64,000 bases of DNA from Actinomyces oris (GTDB taxonomy: Bacteria > Actinomycetota > Actinomycetes > Actinomycetales > Actinomycetaceae), in NCBI RefSeq assembly GCF_001937665.1, contig NZ_MSKL01000008.1, positions 98,123 through 162,122 of the forward strand, in the 5' to 3' direction. Below are positions 11,690 through 21,121 of this stretch, piece after piece. Made by a program: the position numbers and the translations under genes. Under the pieces are notes generated by a model. The model saw nothing but the letters and a program-made list of their open reading frames with translations. It ran no database searches and was not told the origin of the DNA. Positions within the stretch are counted from its first letter, which is position 1, and every line of letters starts with the position of its first letter.

Positions 11690-12379
11690 CTACCTCTCGG
11701 TTCCGCCCCATTCAACGGCGGTGAATCCGGTCCGTGCGGGTGCAGGCACCAGCTTCTGCTCGGGAACCGCTGCCTGCGGTACGTCCCCGATAACGATGTA
11801 GACCCGAATGAACGTCTCCGGGACGATCTCGGCACCCGAGGAGACGTCAGTCAAGCGGTAGACGGCCTTGCGAGCGTACTCATCGGTGGCGAAGGTGACC
11901 AGGGCCCTGCCCCGCTCGGCGATCCGCGGCCCCCAGAAGGTGATGAACTCGGCCGCCTCGCGCTCACTCAGCCCCAGGGTGGAGAGCTTGTCCTCCAGGA
12001 AGGCGGCAGCCGCACCCGCCTCGACGACGAAGCCCTTGTCCTGGGTGAGAGCCATGGTCCCCTCCCCCTCCCAGAACAGTGACGGGTAGTGACGCCCTGA
12101 GGCGTCGGTGAGGTCCCCGTCAGGAGATGCCGTCACATGCCATGTGACGCCGCCTTCCGCCTGTGTCTGCGGCGTCGGATAGGTGTATGTCAGCTTTCCC
12201 TCATAGTCCAGCGACACCGAGAGCTGCATCGTCCTCGTGGGGTAGAGATACAGGACTGGTTTCTTGGCCTTCTGATCCTCCGGCCACATCCCGCAGCCTG
12301 CCAGCATTCCCAGCCCCGTGAGACTCCCAAGCAGCAGAAGGCTTCGACGAGTGGAGGCGACCATTGGAGATCGCGGCAT
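11690..12379 (-). CDS. putative lipoprotein of unknown function
   Basis: About 229 residues. The N-terminus has a basic, hydrophobic signal and lipobox (LGSLTGLGMLAGC), so the mature protein should be lipid-anchored at Cys29. The body has a widespread but uncharacterised pattern: KPVLYLYPTRT, then LDYEGKLTYTYP, ASPDGDLTD and GRHYPSLFWEG, and a C-terminal part with FITFWGPRI. Start ATG 12379 (MPRSPMVASTRR) is favoured by AGGA 8 nt upstream; an internal ATG at 12364 is possible. It lies downstream of coaE in the same direction with a 119-bp gap. I do not recognise a biochemical role. Confidence 0.75.
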   Translation of the reverse strand: MPRSPMVASTRRSLLLLGSLTGLGMLAGCGMWPEDQKAKKPVLYLYPTRTMQLSVSLDYEGKLTYTYPTPQTQAEGGVTWHVTASPDGDLTDASGRHYPSLFWEGEGTMALTQDKGFVVEAGAAAAFLEDKLSTLGLSEREAAEFITFWGPRIAERGRALVTFATDEYARKAVYRLTDVSSGAEIVPETFIRVYIVIGDVPQAAVPEQKLVPAPARTGFTAVEWGGTER

Positions 12380-12498
12380 GGCGGTTCCTATTCGTACGAC
12401 TGATAGGTCTGGCCGGACGGTGTCCGAGGCACCGTGGCCCCTCACCCCACGGTAGGAGCGGGAGGAGGCATCCGCCGATGGGAAGAACTCCCCCGTTG

Positions 12499-13149
12499 TC
12501 AGGCGACGGTGCCCGGCTCCGTGATCCGCGTGTTCCAGAGGCTGTCGACCTCGGCGCTCAGGTCCTCCAGCGCCCCGGAGTTGGACACGATGACGTCAGC
12601 GACACCGCGGCGTTCCTCGTCGGTTGCCTGCACGGCAATGCGGGCCAGCGCCTCATCGCGATTCATCCCCCGCTCGGCGAGCCGCTTCAGACGCAGTTCG
12701 AGCTCGGCCTCAACGACGACAACGAGATCGAACATGTCCTGCATCTGCCCCTCGACGAGGAGAGGAACGTCGTAGACCGCCACCTGCCCGGCCGGAACCG
12801 TCTCCATCCGGGCCCACGCCTCTGCTGCGATGAGGGGCAGAAGGATCTCCTCCAGGCGCGCGCGACGCAGGTCGTCGGAGAAGACCAGCCGCCCCAGGGC
12901 GCTGCGGTCCAGGGAGCCGTCCGAGGCAAGGACTTCCTCCCCGAACTCGGCCACTACTGCCGCAAGACCGTCACTGCCCGGGCTGACGACGTCGCGAGCG
13001 ACCTCGTCGGCGCTGGTCACGACCGCGCCGCGTTCCTCGAGCAGCGCGGCCACCGTTGACTTACCTGCTCCGATGCCACCTGTGAGCCCCACGCGTAGGG
13101 CTCGGTCCGTCGGGCGGCGAGTGGTACGGGCTGCAGGTGTGTGGCACAT
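12499..13149 (-). CDS. coaE: dephospho-CoA kinase
   Basis: Phosphorylates the 3'-OH of dephospho-CoA, the last step of coenzyme A synthesis. It has 216 residues. The P-loop GLTGGIGAGKST is near residue 22, followed by the substrate-binding DEVARDVV segment, the lid region and DVPLLVEG. The first about 18 residues are a non-conserved extension. It stands downstream of a large unknown gene on the same strand, with 81 bp between them. In many actinobacteria coaE is near rpsA, polA and uvrB, as here. Confidence 0.95.
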   Translation of the reverse strand: MCHTPAARTTRRPTDRALRVGLTGGIGAGKSTVAALLEERGAVVTSADEVARDVVSPGSDGLAAVVAEFGEEVLASDGSLDRSALGRLVFSDDLRRARLEEILLPLIAAEAWARMETVPAGQVAVYDVPLLVEGQMQDMFDLVVVVEAELELRLKRLAERGMNRDEALARIAVQATDEERRGVADVIVSNSGALEDLSAEVDSLWNTRITEPGTVA

Positions 13150-13230
13150 GGTCCCATCATGCCGTGACCGGCCCGAGCCGGGCCAGCGTGCCGGCGATAC
13201 TGGGCGATACGGGAGCGCGGCCGCGCCTTG

Positions 13231-14976
13231 TCAGTTGCTCCCTGAGGCCGCCTGACCGTCAGTGGTGATCGCGGTGGTCGAACCGGGTCGTCTTCTTCCT
13301 CCCCGGCCCCGCCCGTAAGGCGCGATGCGCTCCTCGACCCGGGCCAGGGACTCCACCGCGTTCTGCGGGGGACTCACGCACCGGGAGGCCTGCTCCGACG
13401 CCCGCGAGATGATCTCTCGGACGATCGGCGCGCGAGAGTGGTCCTCCTCCACCCCTTCAACCAGGATCTCCGCCAGTGTGGAGAGAACCTGCACCGCAAC
13501 CAGAGGGTCACCGACGGCGTCGACGAGCATCCCGCAGCGTTCTCCCGGCCGGTTCATCGGCCAGGACTCCATCGACTCCCGGCACTGGCTCCATGCCCTG
13601 CCGCCGGCAGCGCGGTCTCCACGGGCCTGAGCGGCGTGCGAGGCCAGGGCCAGTGCGGCGCAGGCGGTTTCCGTCCATCCCTGGCTCAGGCTCAGCTCCG
13701 CCGTGTCGAGATGCTCCTTCTCCGCCCGTTCATTGGCGCCCAGTGCCGCCAGGAGCCGGCCGAAGGCCAGGCGGAGGTCAACGACCAGCTCCAAAGCGGA
13801 GTCGTCCACCACCTCGGACAGCGAAACGCTGACCGTCTCAGCGGTCGACATGGCACGCTGACGCACCGACTCCATGCCATAGCCACGAGACAGCGTGAGC
13901 AGCTCGCGGACCTCCTTGAGCAGGGCCCCCTGGTTACGCAGCCGGGCACGATCAGCCGGCATAGCGCTCGTCACCGTGCCGTAGGACCGGCTGGCGAGTC
14001 CAGCGGCCTCAGCGGCCATCCTCATCTCCACCCGGTACGACACGCCGTTGTTGCCGTTGCGGACATCGAAGCGGTGGGCGATGCCGCGCACGAAGCCGGT
14101 GATGACGTCATAGGCACGCACGACGGTGTCCCACGCCGTGAGCTCCAGATCCCCCCAGGGCGTTGTCCAGCTCAGCGAGGCACCCAAGGCATGCTTGCCG
14201 TAGTCGGCCCTGTTGGCCTCCCTCATGACGAGAGCCAGTCCGATAGCGGTGTTCATCAGCTTCCAGGCCGAGGCCTCGGACACAGCCTTCATAGGACTGT
14301 GCCGCATGAGCGCGATGGCCCGTTGCCACTGGGAGGACAGACCCAGGTACTCGAACCTGTCCCCCAGGGACTGGAGCTCAACGACGTCCGGAAGCCGGAG
14401 CCGGCTCAAGGATGCGAAGGCGTCCTCGGCCTCCACGAGCCGTTGGTGAGCCAGGTAGGGAACCAGCACTGCGCCCAGCCCCCGGGCGGTCTCCACGGGA
14501 TCGACCTCGGCACGGTTCGGAGTCGCCGTCGCGGTACTGATGACGCCGGAGTAGTCGTCATGCATGCGGGCGGTGGCCAGGACCGCGCCAGTATCGGTCT
14601 TGCCGAAGGAGAAGAGTCTCGCCTCACGGAACTGTTCGAGGGCCTCGTCCCTGAGGCCGAGGACGGCGGAGAGCTCCACCTGGGCATAGCGCAGTGGAAG
14701 CGTCGAGCAGCCGTGAGCCGTCCGGAGCCCCTGGCAGAAGGCCACCGCTTGGTCGAGGCTCTCCTTGCTCATGTCCGGGTCCTGGCCCAGCTGAACCAGC
14801 CACGCCCGGTCGACGGCGCAGACCGCCTGCACCACCTGGTCGGGCGCGTTCCCCGGAGCCGCCCCCTCGACGTCGTCAGCGGCGATCGCCTTCCACAGGG
14901 CCGCTGCAGCGACACGACTGGGGCAGACGGGGTCGACATCCTCCAGAGCACGGGCAATGCCACCCCAATAGCTCAT
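13231..14976 (-). CDS. uncharacterised helical-repeat protein
   Basis: About 581 residues, soluble, rich in Ala and Leu, with helix-pair patterns like a TPR or other alpha-solenoid (for example ALEQFREARLFSFG, QWQRAIALMRHS, ACAALALASHAAQARGDRAAGGRAW). No catalytic motif, signal peptide or membrane helix is visible. Start ATG 14976 (MSYWGGIARALEDVDP) is chosen because GGAG lies 5 nt upstream; the frame stays open to 15087. The C-terminus is Arg/Gly-rich (GRGRGGRRRPG). It sits between coaE and rpsA; a scaffold role is only a guess. Confidence 0.75.
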   Translation of the reverse strand: MSYWGGIARALEDVDPVCPSRVAAAALWKAIAADDVEGAAPGNAPDQVVQAVCAVDRAWLVQLGQDPDMSKESLDQAVAFCQGLRTAHGCSTLPLRYAQVELSAVLGLRDEALEQFREARLFSFGKTDTGAVLATARMHDDYSGVISTATATPNRAEVDPVETARGLGAVLVPYLAHQRLVEAEDAFASLSRLRLPDVVELQSLGDRFEYLGLSSQWQRAIALMRHSPMKAVSEASAWKLMNTAIGLALVMREANRADYGKHALGASLSWTTPWGDLELTAWDTVVRAYDVITGFVRGIAHRFDVRNGNNGVSYRVEMRMAAEAAGLASRSYGTVTSAMPADRARLRNQGALLKEVRELLTLSRGYGMESVRQRAMSTAETVSVSLSEVVDDSALELVVDLRLAFGRLLAALGANERAEKEHLDTAELSLSQGWTETACAALALASHAAQARGDRAAGGRAWSQCRESMESWPMNRPGERCGMLVDAVGDPLVAVQVLSTLAEILVEGVEEDHSRAPIVREIISRASEQASRCVSPPQNAVESLARVEERIAPYGRGRGGRRRPGSTTAITTDGQAASGSN

Positions 14977-15093
14977 ATCGTCTCCAACGGTCGTCACGTA
15001 CAGGTTCCTACACCTAGGAAGCGGGGAGTGCCAGCCCCGGCCACAGCCTCGCACAGGCAAGGTGCCCGGGCGATGGGGAGAAGGCACCTACAC

Positions 15094-15132
15094 CTGAGGG
15101 TCTCTGCCTGCGGAACAGGCAGAGACCCTCAG
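15094..15132. terminator. 17-bp perfect hairpin downstream of rpsA
   Basis: CTGAGGGTCTCTGCCTG (15094-15110) pairs perfectly with 15116-15132 around a 5-nt loop, 44 bp past the rpsA stop. There is no T-tract on either side, so it may act as a U-tract-less terminator or as an mRNA-stabilising 3' end. Confidence 0.6.
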
Positions 15133-15176
15133 ATAATGTCAGAAATCAGTCCTGACCAGTGAAAAGGTGCGGATGC

Positions 15177-16631
15177 TCAGTTACCGGTGAGCTTCTCACG
15201 CAGAGCAGCCAGGGCCTCATCGGAGGCCAACGTGCCAGATGCCTCCGACGGAGCCGAGGAGTAAGAGGTGCCACCCGCGGGGGCTGCCGGAGCACCGGAC
15301 TCCTGCTCCTCCTCCAGGGCCTTGGCGACCTGGGCCTTGTGGGCCTCCCAGCGGGCGTGAGCAGCCGCGTACTCGGCCTCCCAGGCCTCGCGCTGGGCGT
15401 CGTAGCCCTCGAGCCACTCGTTGGTCTCCGGGTCGAAGCCCTCGGGGTACTTGTAGTTGCCCTGCTCGTCGTACTCGGCCGCCATTCCGTAGAGGCTGGG
15501 GTCGAAGTCCTCCGACGCGGGGTCGACACCCTCGTTGGCCTGCTTCAGCGACAGGGAGATGCGACGACGCTCCAGGTCGATGTCGATGACCTTGACGAAG
15601 ACCTCGTCGCCGACCTTGGCCACCTGCTCGGGAACCTCGACGTGACGCTGCGCCAGCTCGGAGATGTGGACCAGGCCCTCGATGCCGTCCTCGACGCGGA
15701 CGAAGGCGCCGAAGGGAACCAGCTTGGTGACCTTGCCGGGAACGACCTGGCCGATGGCGTGGGTCCGGGCGAAGGCCTGCCACGGGTCCTCCTGGGTCGC
15801 CTTGAGCGACAGGGAGACGCGCTCGCGGTCGAAGTCGACGTCCAGGACCTCGACCGTGACCTCGTTGCCGACCTCGACGACCTCGGAGGGGTGGTCGATG
15901 TGCTTCCAGGACAGCTCGGAGACGTGGACCAGACCGTCGACGCCACCCAGGTCCACGAAGGCACCGAAGTTGACGATGGAGGACACGACACCGGAGCGGA
16001 CCTGGCCCTTCTGCAGGGTCTGCAGGAAGTTGGTGCGGACCTCGGACTGGGTCTGCTCGAGCCAGGCGCGACGGGAGAGGACCACGTTGTTGCGGTTCTT
16101 GTCCAGCTCAATGATCTTCGCCTCGAGCTCACGGCCCACGTAGGGCTGGAGGTCGCGAACACGGCGCATCTCCACCAGGGAGGCGGGGAGGAATCCACGC
16201 AGACCGATGTCCAGGATGAGACCGCCCTTGACGACCTCGATGACGGAGCCGGTGACGACGCCGTCCTCCTCCTTGATGCGCTCGATGGTGCCCCAGGCGC
16301 GCTCGTACTGCGCACGCTTCTTGCTCAGGAGCAGGCGCCCCTCCTTGTCCTCCTTCTGCAGGACGAGGGCCTCGATCTCATCACCGACGGAGACGATCTC
16401 ATCAGGGTCGACGTCGTGCTTGATGGACAGCTCGCGAGCGAGGATGACGCCTTCGGTCTTGTAGCCGATGTCGAGGAGGACCTCATCACGGTCGACCTTG
16501 ACGACAGTGCCCTCGACGATATCGCCGTCATCGAAGTACTTGATGGTCTCGTCAACAGCGGCGAGGATCTCCTCGGTCGAACCGATGTCGTTGACGGCGA
16601 CCGGGGCGGGGCTGGGCGTAGTGGTTGTCAT
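15177..16631 (-). CDS. rpsA: 30S ribosomal protein S1
   Basis: mRNA-binding ribosomal protein of 484 residues. Four S1/OB repeats are visible, starting near residues 37 (GDIVEGTVVKVDRDEVLLDIG), 123 (GVVTGSVIEVVKGGLILDIGL), 209 (VRSGVVSSIVNFGAFVDLGG) and 294 (VVPGKVTKLVPFGAFVRVEDG). A low-complexity acidic and Ala-rich tail typical of actinobacterial S1 follows. Start ATG 16631 (MTTTTPSPAP). It lies downstream of polA on the same strand but has its own 311-bp leader. Confidence 0.97.
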   Translation of the reverse strand: MTTTTPSPAPVAVNDIGSTEEILAAVDETIKYFDDGDIVEGTVVKVDRDEVLLDIGYKTEGVILARELSIKHDVDPDEIVSVGDEIEALVLQKEDKEGRLLLSKKRAQYERAWGTIERIKEEDGVVTGSVIEVVKGGLILDIGLRGFLPASLVEMRRVRDLQPYVGRELEAKIIELDKNRNNVVLSRRAWLEQTQSEVRTNFLQTLQKGQVRSGVVSSIVNFGAFVDLGGVDGLVHVSELSWKHIDHPSEVVEVGNEVTVEVLDVDFDRERVSLSLKATQEDPWQAFARTHAIGQVVPGKVTKLVPFGAFVRVEDGIEGLVHISELAQRHVEVPEQVAKVGDEVFVKVIDIDLERRRISLSLKQANEGVDPASEDFDPSLYGMAAEYDEQGNYKYPEGFDPETNEWLEGYDAQREAWEAEYAAAHARWEAHKAQVAKALEEEQESGAPAAPAGGTSYSSAPSEASGTLASDEALAALREKLTGN

Positions 16632-16942
16632 TGAGTGGATGCTCCGAATGCGGATAGTTGGATCGGGTTGATAGGGACCGCACGCTCCCCAGTGACGTGA
16701 ATCAGCCCGGACCAATTCATCATCCTGGTTGGATTACTCTCATAGGAGACGCCCAGGAGCGCACGAGTGAACCTTAGCAGTACGTGACGAATCCGTAACT
16801 AGACGATGCTCAAGCATTATCCCGTATGTGCGTGCAATCGCTCACGTCATCTGACAACTAGGTGTCGAAAGGATGACGCGACGATCTCATTCACATATCA
16901 ACGGCTTCTTCGGGCGATGATCGAGGGTCCTGGAGAGGGTCT
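16632..16942. other. rpsA promoter/leader interval
   Basis: 311 bp between the polA stop and the rpsA start. No conserved gene is visible. It should hold the rpsA promoter and 5' UTR; AT-rich steps such as GGATAATGC and TAGTTA occur on the minus strand, but I cannot choose a promoter with confidence. Confidence 0.5.
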
Positions 16943-19780
16943 CTAGTGGGCAGCCTCACGCCAGGTGCGCCCTCGTCCGACAGCGACGTCCAGTGGGACC
17001 GAGAGCTCGGCCGCCCCGCCCATCTGCTCCTTGAGGAGGCTCTCGACCGTCTCGGCCTCTCCAGGCGCGACCTCGATGAGGAGCTCGTCGTGGATCTGCA
17101 GGAGGATACGACTGCTCAGTGCCCGCTCGGTCAGCGCGCTGTCGACGTCGATCATGGCCTTCTTGACGATATCTGCGGCACTGCCCTGAATAGGAGCATT
17201 GAGCGCGGCCCGCTCAGCCATCTCACGGCGCTGTCGGTTGTCGCTGGTCAGATCGGGCAGGTAGCGGCGGCGCCCGAACATCGTCTCGGTGTATCCGTCC
17301 CGGCGCGCCTGCTCCACCACGGACTCCAGGTAGTCGTGAACCTTTCCGAACCTGGCGAAGTAGGCGTTCCTCAGGTCCGCCGCCTCGGCGTTGTCGATAC
17401 CGAGCTGACGAGCCAGTCCGAAGGTGGACAGACCGTAGGCCAGTCCATAGCTCATGGCCTTGACGTGGCTGCGCTGCTGGGCGCTCACGTCCTCGACCTC
17501 GATGCCGTGGACCAGGGCGGCAACGTAGCGGTGCAGGTCCTCCCCGCTGCGGAAGGCCTCGATCAGCGCCTGGTCTCCGGACAGGTGCGCCATGATGCGC
17601 ATCTCGATCTGCGAGTAGTCGGCGGTCATGAGGCACTCGTAGCCCTCACCGACGGCGAAGGCCTCACGGATACGCATCCCCTCCTCGTGACGGGCCGGGA
17701 TGTTCTGCAGGTTGGGGTCGGTCGATGACAGGCGCCCGGTGGCGGCGATGGTCTGCTGGAAGGTGGTGTGGATGCGCCCGTCGGCCTGGATCGCCTTGCG
17801 CAGTCCCTCGACCGTCTGCCGCAGCTTGATGGCGTCGCGGTGCTCAAGAAGGTGCTCCAGGAAGGGGTGGGAGGTCTTGGCGTACAGCCCGGCCAGGGCA
17901 TCGGCGTCGGTGGTGTAGCCGGTCTTGGTCTTGCGGGTCTTGGGCATCTTCAGCTCGTCGAACAGGACGGCTTGGAGCTGTTTGGGGCTGGAGAGGTTGA
18001 GCTCTCGCCCTGCGGCGGCGTAGGCGCCCTCGGCGGCGTGGGTCACGCGGGCGTCGAGCTCGGTCTCGCGGGCTGCGAGCACGGCGTCGTCGACGGCGAT
18101 GCCGGCGTCCTCCATGACGGTCAGGGTCGCGGCCACGGGCATCTCCAGGTCGGTGAACAGTCCCACGGCGTCGCGAGCGGCCATCTGCTCATCGAGCACG
18201 ACCTGGAGCGGGAGCAGGACAGCGGCCCGACGCGCACTGGCCAGGTGGGCCGTGGGAACGGCGTCGGAGGCGAGGGCCTCGAGGTCGAAGGCGCTCTGGG
18301 AGTCACCGGGACCGCTGTCGGCCGAGGCGCCGCCCTCATTGACGGCGGCCAGATCGATGCCGAGCCAGCGCTGGGTGAGAGTATCGACGTCGTAGCTGCG
18401 CTGCTCAGGACGGCACAGGTAACCGGCCAGGGAGGGATCGGCGACGACGCCGTCCAGCGTGAGTCCCCGGGCGTTCAGTGCGTGCCAGCTTCCCTTGGCA
18501 TCGGCCACCAGCTTGGGGCGGTCCACGTCGGCCAGGAGCCGGGCCAGGGCCGCTTCGTCCTCGGGCAGGATCTCGGTGAGGTCGATGACGACCGCCCGAG
18601 AGCCGTCGGACAACGAGACGAGCGCGGCATCACCCTCGACGGGTCTGAGGACGCCGACAACATCGACACCGAGGGGACGGGAACCGTCTCCGTCGGCCGA
18701 CGACAGGCCGGCCTCCAACCACTGTGACAGGTGACCCGCGGCAAGATCATGCCCCAGCGAGACGATCTCCAGATCGCTCAGCGCGCTCAGGGCGCCGGTT
18801 CCCTCTCCCTCACCCGGCTCGGCATGATCGGAGGTGTCGGTGAAGCTCAGGATGCGCAGCGCCCGCTGGTGCAGGGTGCGGAACTCCAGGGTCTCGAACA
18901 CGCGTGCCAGGCCGGCGCGGTCGGCGCCCGGGAGGCGCAGGTCGGTGCGGGGAACGACGCCGAGATCCAGGTCGGTGAGCAGGTGGTTGAGGCGGCGGTT
19001 GCGCATGACGTCGTCGAGGTGATCGCGCAGGGCCTGTCCGGCCTTGCCCTTGATCTGATCCGCATGAGCGATGACGCCGTCGAGCCCGTCGTAGAGGTTG
19101 AGCCACTTGGCGGCGGTCTTGGGGCCCACGCCCGGGACTCCGGGAAGGTTGTCACTGGTCTCCCCCACGAGGGCGGCGAGGTGGGGGTAGCGATCGGGCG
19201 TCACCCCGTAACGCTCCTCCACTTCGTGGGGCGTCATGCGACGCAGCGTTGAGACGCCCTTGACCGGGTAGAGCACCGTGCACTGCTCAGTGACCATCTG
19301 GAAGGAGTCGCGGTCTCCGGAGCAGATGAGAACCTCCATGCCCTCGGCCTGGGCCGAGGTCGCCAGGGTGGCCAGGATGTCGTCGGCCTCGTAGCCCGGT
19401 GCGGTGATCGCCTTGACGCCCATGGCCTCCAGGACCTCCTGGATGAGCTCGACCTGCCCGAGGAAGGGCTGCGGCGTCTCATCGCGGGTCCCCTTGTACT
19501 CGGCATACTCCTCTGTACGGAAGGTGCCTCCCGGCAGGTCGAAGGCGACCGCCACGTGCGTCGGCTGCTCGTTGTCCAGCAGCGAGAGGAACATGGAGAC
19601 GAAGCCGTGGACGGCGTTGGTCGACTGACCGGTCGACGTCGTGAAGTTGTCGACGGGCAGCGCGTAGAAGGCGCGGAAGGCCATCGAGTGTCCGTCGATG
19701 AGAAGAAGCCTCTCGGGAACCGGTTCCGAGGTGGGCTGAGGTGTTGGGCTCGTCGCAGGGCTGGTCGCAGTGGTGCTCAC
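16943..19780 (-). CDS. polA: DNA polymerase I
   Basis: Repair and Okazaki-fragment polymerase of 945 residues. The N-terminal 5'-3' exonuclease domain has LLIDGHSMAFRAFYAL and ICSGDRDSFQMV. The C-terminal polymerase A domain has STDPNLQNIPARH, ADYSQIEMRIMAHLSGD and QIHDELLIEV. The middle 3'-5' exonuclease-like domain lacks the DxE metal ligand (LGVDVVGVL), as is usual in actinobacterial PolA, so no proofreading is expected. Start GTG 19780 (MSTTATSPATSP); the first about 20 residues are low complexity. It is divergent from the thioesterase gene, with only 17 bp between starts. Confidence 0.98.
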   Translation of the reverse strand: MSTTATSPATSPTPQPTSEPVPERLLLIDGHSMAFRAFYALPVDNFTTSTGQSTNAVHGFVSMFLSLLDNEQPTHVAVAFDLPGGTFRTEEYAEYKGTRDETPQPFLGQVELIQEVLEAMGVKAITAPGYEADDILATLATSAQAEGMEVLICSGDRDSFQMVTEQCTVLYPVKGVSTLRRMTPHEVEERYGVTPDRYPHLAALVGETSDNLPGVPGVGPKTAAKWLNLYDGLDGVIAHADQIKGKAGQALRDHLDDVMRNRRLNHLLTDLDLGVVPRTDLRLPGADRAGLARVFETLEFRTLHQRALRILSFTDTSDHAEPGEGEGTGALSALSDLEIVSLGHDLAAGHLSQWLEAGLSSADGDGSRPLGVDVVGVLRPVEGDAALVSLSDGSRAVVIDLTEILPEDEAALARLLADVDRPKLVADAKGSWHALNARGLTLDGVVADPSLAGYLCRPEQRSYDVDTLTQRWLGIDLAAVNEGGASADSGPGDSQSAFDLEALASDAVPTAHLASARRAAVLLPLQVVLDEQMAARDAVGLFTDLEMPVAATLTVMEDAGIAVDDAVLAARETELDARVTHAAEGAYAAAGRELNLSSPKQLQAVLFDELKMPKTRKTKTGYTTDADALAGLYAKTSHPFLEHLLEHRDAIKLRQTVEGLRKAIQADGRIHTTFQQTIAATGRLSSTDPNLQNIPARHEEGMRIREAFAVGEGYECLMTADYSQIEMRIMAHLSGDQALIEAFRSGEDLHRYVAALVHGIEVEDVSAQQRSHVKAMSYGLAYGLSTFGLARQLGIDNAEAADLRNAYFARFGKVHDYLESVVEQARRDGYTETMFGRRRYLPDLTSDNRQRREMAERAALNAPIQGSAADIVKKAMIDVDSALTERALSSRILLQIHDELLIEVAPGEAETVESLLKEQMGGAAELSVPLDVAVGRGRTWREAAH

Positions 19781-19797
19781 CGTGCCAGCCTAGGCCC

Positions 19798-20436
19798 ATG
19801 AGCCATCCACAGTCCGACTCGCCCCTCTCCCCCATCAGCGTAGGAGAGTCCTGTGACTCTCATGCCTCCCCTGTCTCCGCCGACTCCCCCGGCTCACCGG
19901 CGGTCGTCGGGCCGCTGGGGCCCGTGGGCCGCGTCACTGCAGCCTCCTACTCGGGAGCGAGCGCCGCTGCCGTGGCCTTCCCGGACCCTTCCCGGCGCCC
20001 GTACCCCGACCCTCGTCCCGCGGGCTCCGCCGTCTCCGCCTCCTCGGCACTGCACGCGGTGCTGGAGGACAGTGAGGAGGGCACACTCATGGACACCCTC
20101 GGAATGGAGGTGGTGACTCGCGACGCGAACCTGACCGAAGTCAGGATGCCGGTCGATGGAGCACGGCAGGTCGTCGGAATCCTGCACGGCGGTGCCACTG
20201 CCGCGATCATCGAGACGGCCGCCTCGGTGGCAGCGCGTGCGGCAGCGCCCGATGATGCCATCCCGGTCGGGGCGGAACTGACGGTCAGCCACCTGCGATC
20301 CGTGTCCCAGGGCTGGGTGAAGGCCACCGCCACTCCCCTGCACCGCGGCCGTCGTACCGTGGTCTACCAGGTCACGGTCACTGATGACGACGAGCGGACG
20401 ATCGCCGTCGGAACGCTGCGCAGTCTGTTCACCTGA
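19798..20436 (+). CDS. PaaI-type hotdog thioesterase with a long N-terminal extension
   Basis: Acyl-CoA thioesterase-like protein of about 212 residues. The hotdog domain occupies roughly residues 85-212, with the active-site segment GILHGGATAAIIETAAS and the strand AELTVSHLRSV. The family homology begins around LHAVLEDSEEGTLMDTLGMEV, so an internal ATG at 20090 would truncate the domain even though GAGGAGG precedes it. The first about 75 residues are Ser/Pro/Ala-rich and not conserved. The gene is convergent with the PdtaR-like regulator; the gap is 22 bp. Confidence 0.85.
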   Translation: MSHPQSDSPLSPISVGESCDSHASPVSADSPGSPAVVGPLGPVGRVTAASYSGASAAAVAFPDPSRRPYPDPRPAGSAVSASSALHAVLEDSEEGTLMDTLGMEVVTRDANLTEVRMPVDGARQVVGILHGGATAAIIETAASVAARAAAPDDAIPVGAELTVSHLRSVSQGWVKATATPLHRGRRTVVYQVTVTDDDERTIAVGTLRSLFT

Positions 20437-20458
20437 CGCACCGCGCGACAGAAGACGA

Positions 20459-21067
20459 TCAGTCCTTCTTGGCGGCACCGACCTGCTCGATGACGGCGTC
20501 GGCCACCTCACGCATGGTCAGACGCCGGTTCATGGAGGTCTTCTGCAGCCACCGGAATGCCTCCGGCTCGCTCAGCCCCATGCGCTCCATGAGCAGCCCC
20601 TTGGCCCGGTCGACGCGTTTACGGGTCTCGAAGCGCTCGGTGAGGTCAGAAATCTCACTCTCGAGGGACAGGATCTCCTCGTGTCGCGACATGGCGATCT
20701 CAAGTGCCGGAATGAGGTCCGCCGGGGTGAAGGGCTTGACGACGTAGGCCATGGCGCCGGCGGCGCTGGCTCGTTCGACGAGCTCGGTCTGGGAGAAGGC
20801 GGTCAGCATGACGACGGCGCAGTTGTGCTTCTCAAGAATCCTCTCCGCTGCGGTGATGCCGTCGGTCACCGGCATCTTGACGTCGAGAACGCACAGGTCA
20901 GGGGTGTGCTCGTCAGCCAGACGGACAGCCTCCTCCCCGTCTGCGGCCTCAGCGAGGATCTCGTACCCGGCGTCGGTGAGAGTCTCGACGATGTCAAGGC
21001 GGATGAGGGTCTCGTCCTCAGCGACGAGCACCCGGCGGGACTTGGTGGTGCTGGACTCATTGCTCAC
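20459..21067 (-). CDS. pdtaR: ANTAR-domain response regulator, PdtaR-like
   Basis: Two-component regulator of 202 residues. The receiver domain (residues about 12-125) has the acidic pocket VAEDETLIR, phosphoacceptor Asp in CVLDVKMPVTDG, the Thr switch MLTAF and Lys in YVVKPF. The C-terminal ANTAR domain (about 140-195: RKRVDRAKGLLMERMGLSEPEAF) binds paired RNA hairpins and acts as an antiterminator. Mycobacterial PdtaR is phosphorylated by the histidine kinase PdtaS; no kinase gene is next to it here. The tRNA-Leu gene diverges from its promoter region. Confidence 0.95.
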   Translation of the reverse strand: MSNESSTTKSRRVLVAEDETLIRLDIVETLTDAGYEILAEAADGEEAVRLADEHTPDLCVLDVKMPVTDGITAAERILEKHNCAVVMLTAFSQTELVERASAAGAMAYVVKPFTPADLIPALEIAMSRHEEILSLESEISDLTERFETRKRVDRAKGLLMERMGLSEPEAFRWLQKTSMNRRLTMREVADAVIEQVGAAKKD

Positions 21068-21121
21068 GGCTGTGATCCTAGTATGATCTCGCTGTTAGCG
21101 CCCCCGCAGAGCCGGCGGCGT

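Noticed and set aside
13438-15162. 574-codon plus-strand open frame opposite the helical-repeat gene
   Set aside because: The minus-strand frame has a ribosome site and coherent helical pattern; the plus frame has no recognisable domain.
15159-16634. 491-codon plus-strand frame opposite rpsA
   Set aside because: Mirror of the S1 repeats, rich in Asp/Leu/Val; rpsA is unambiguous.
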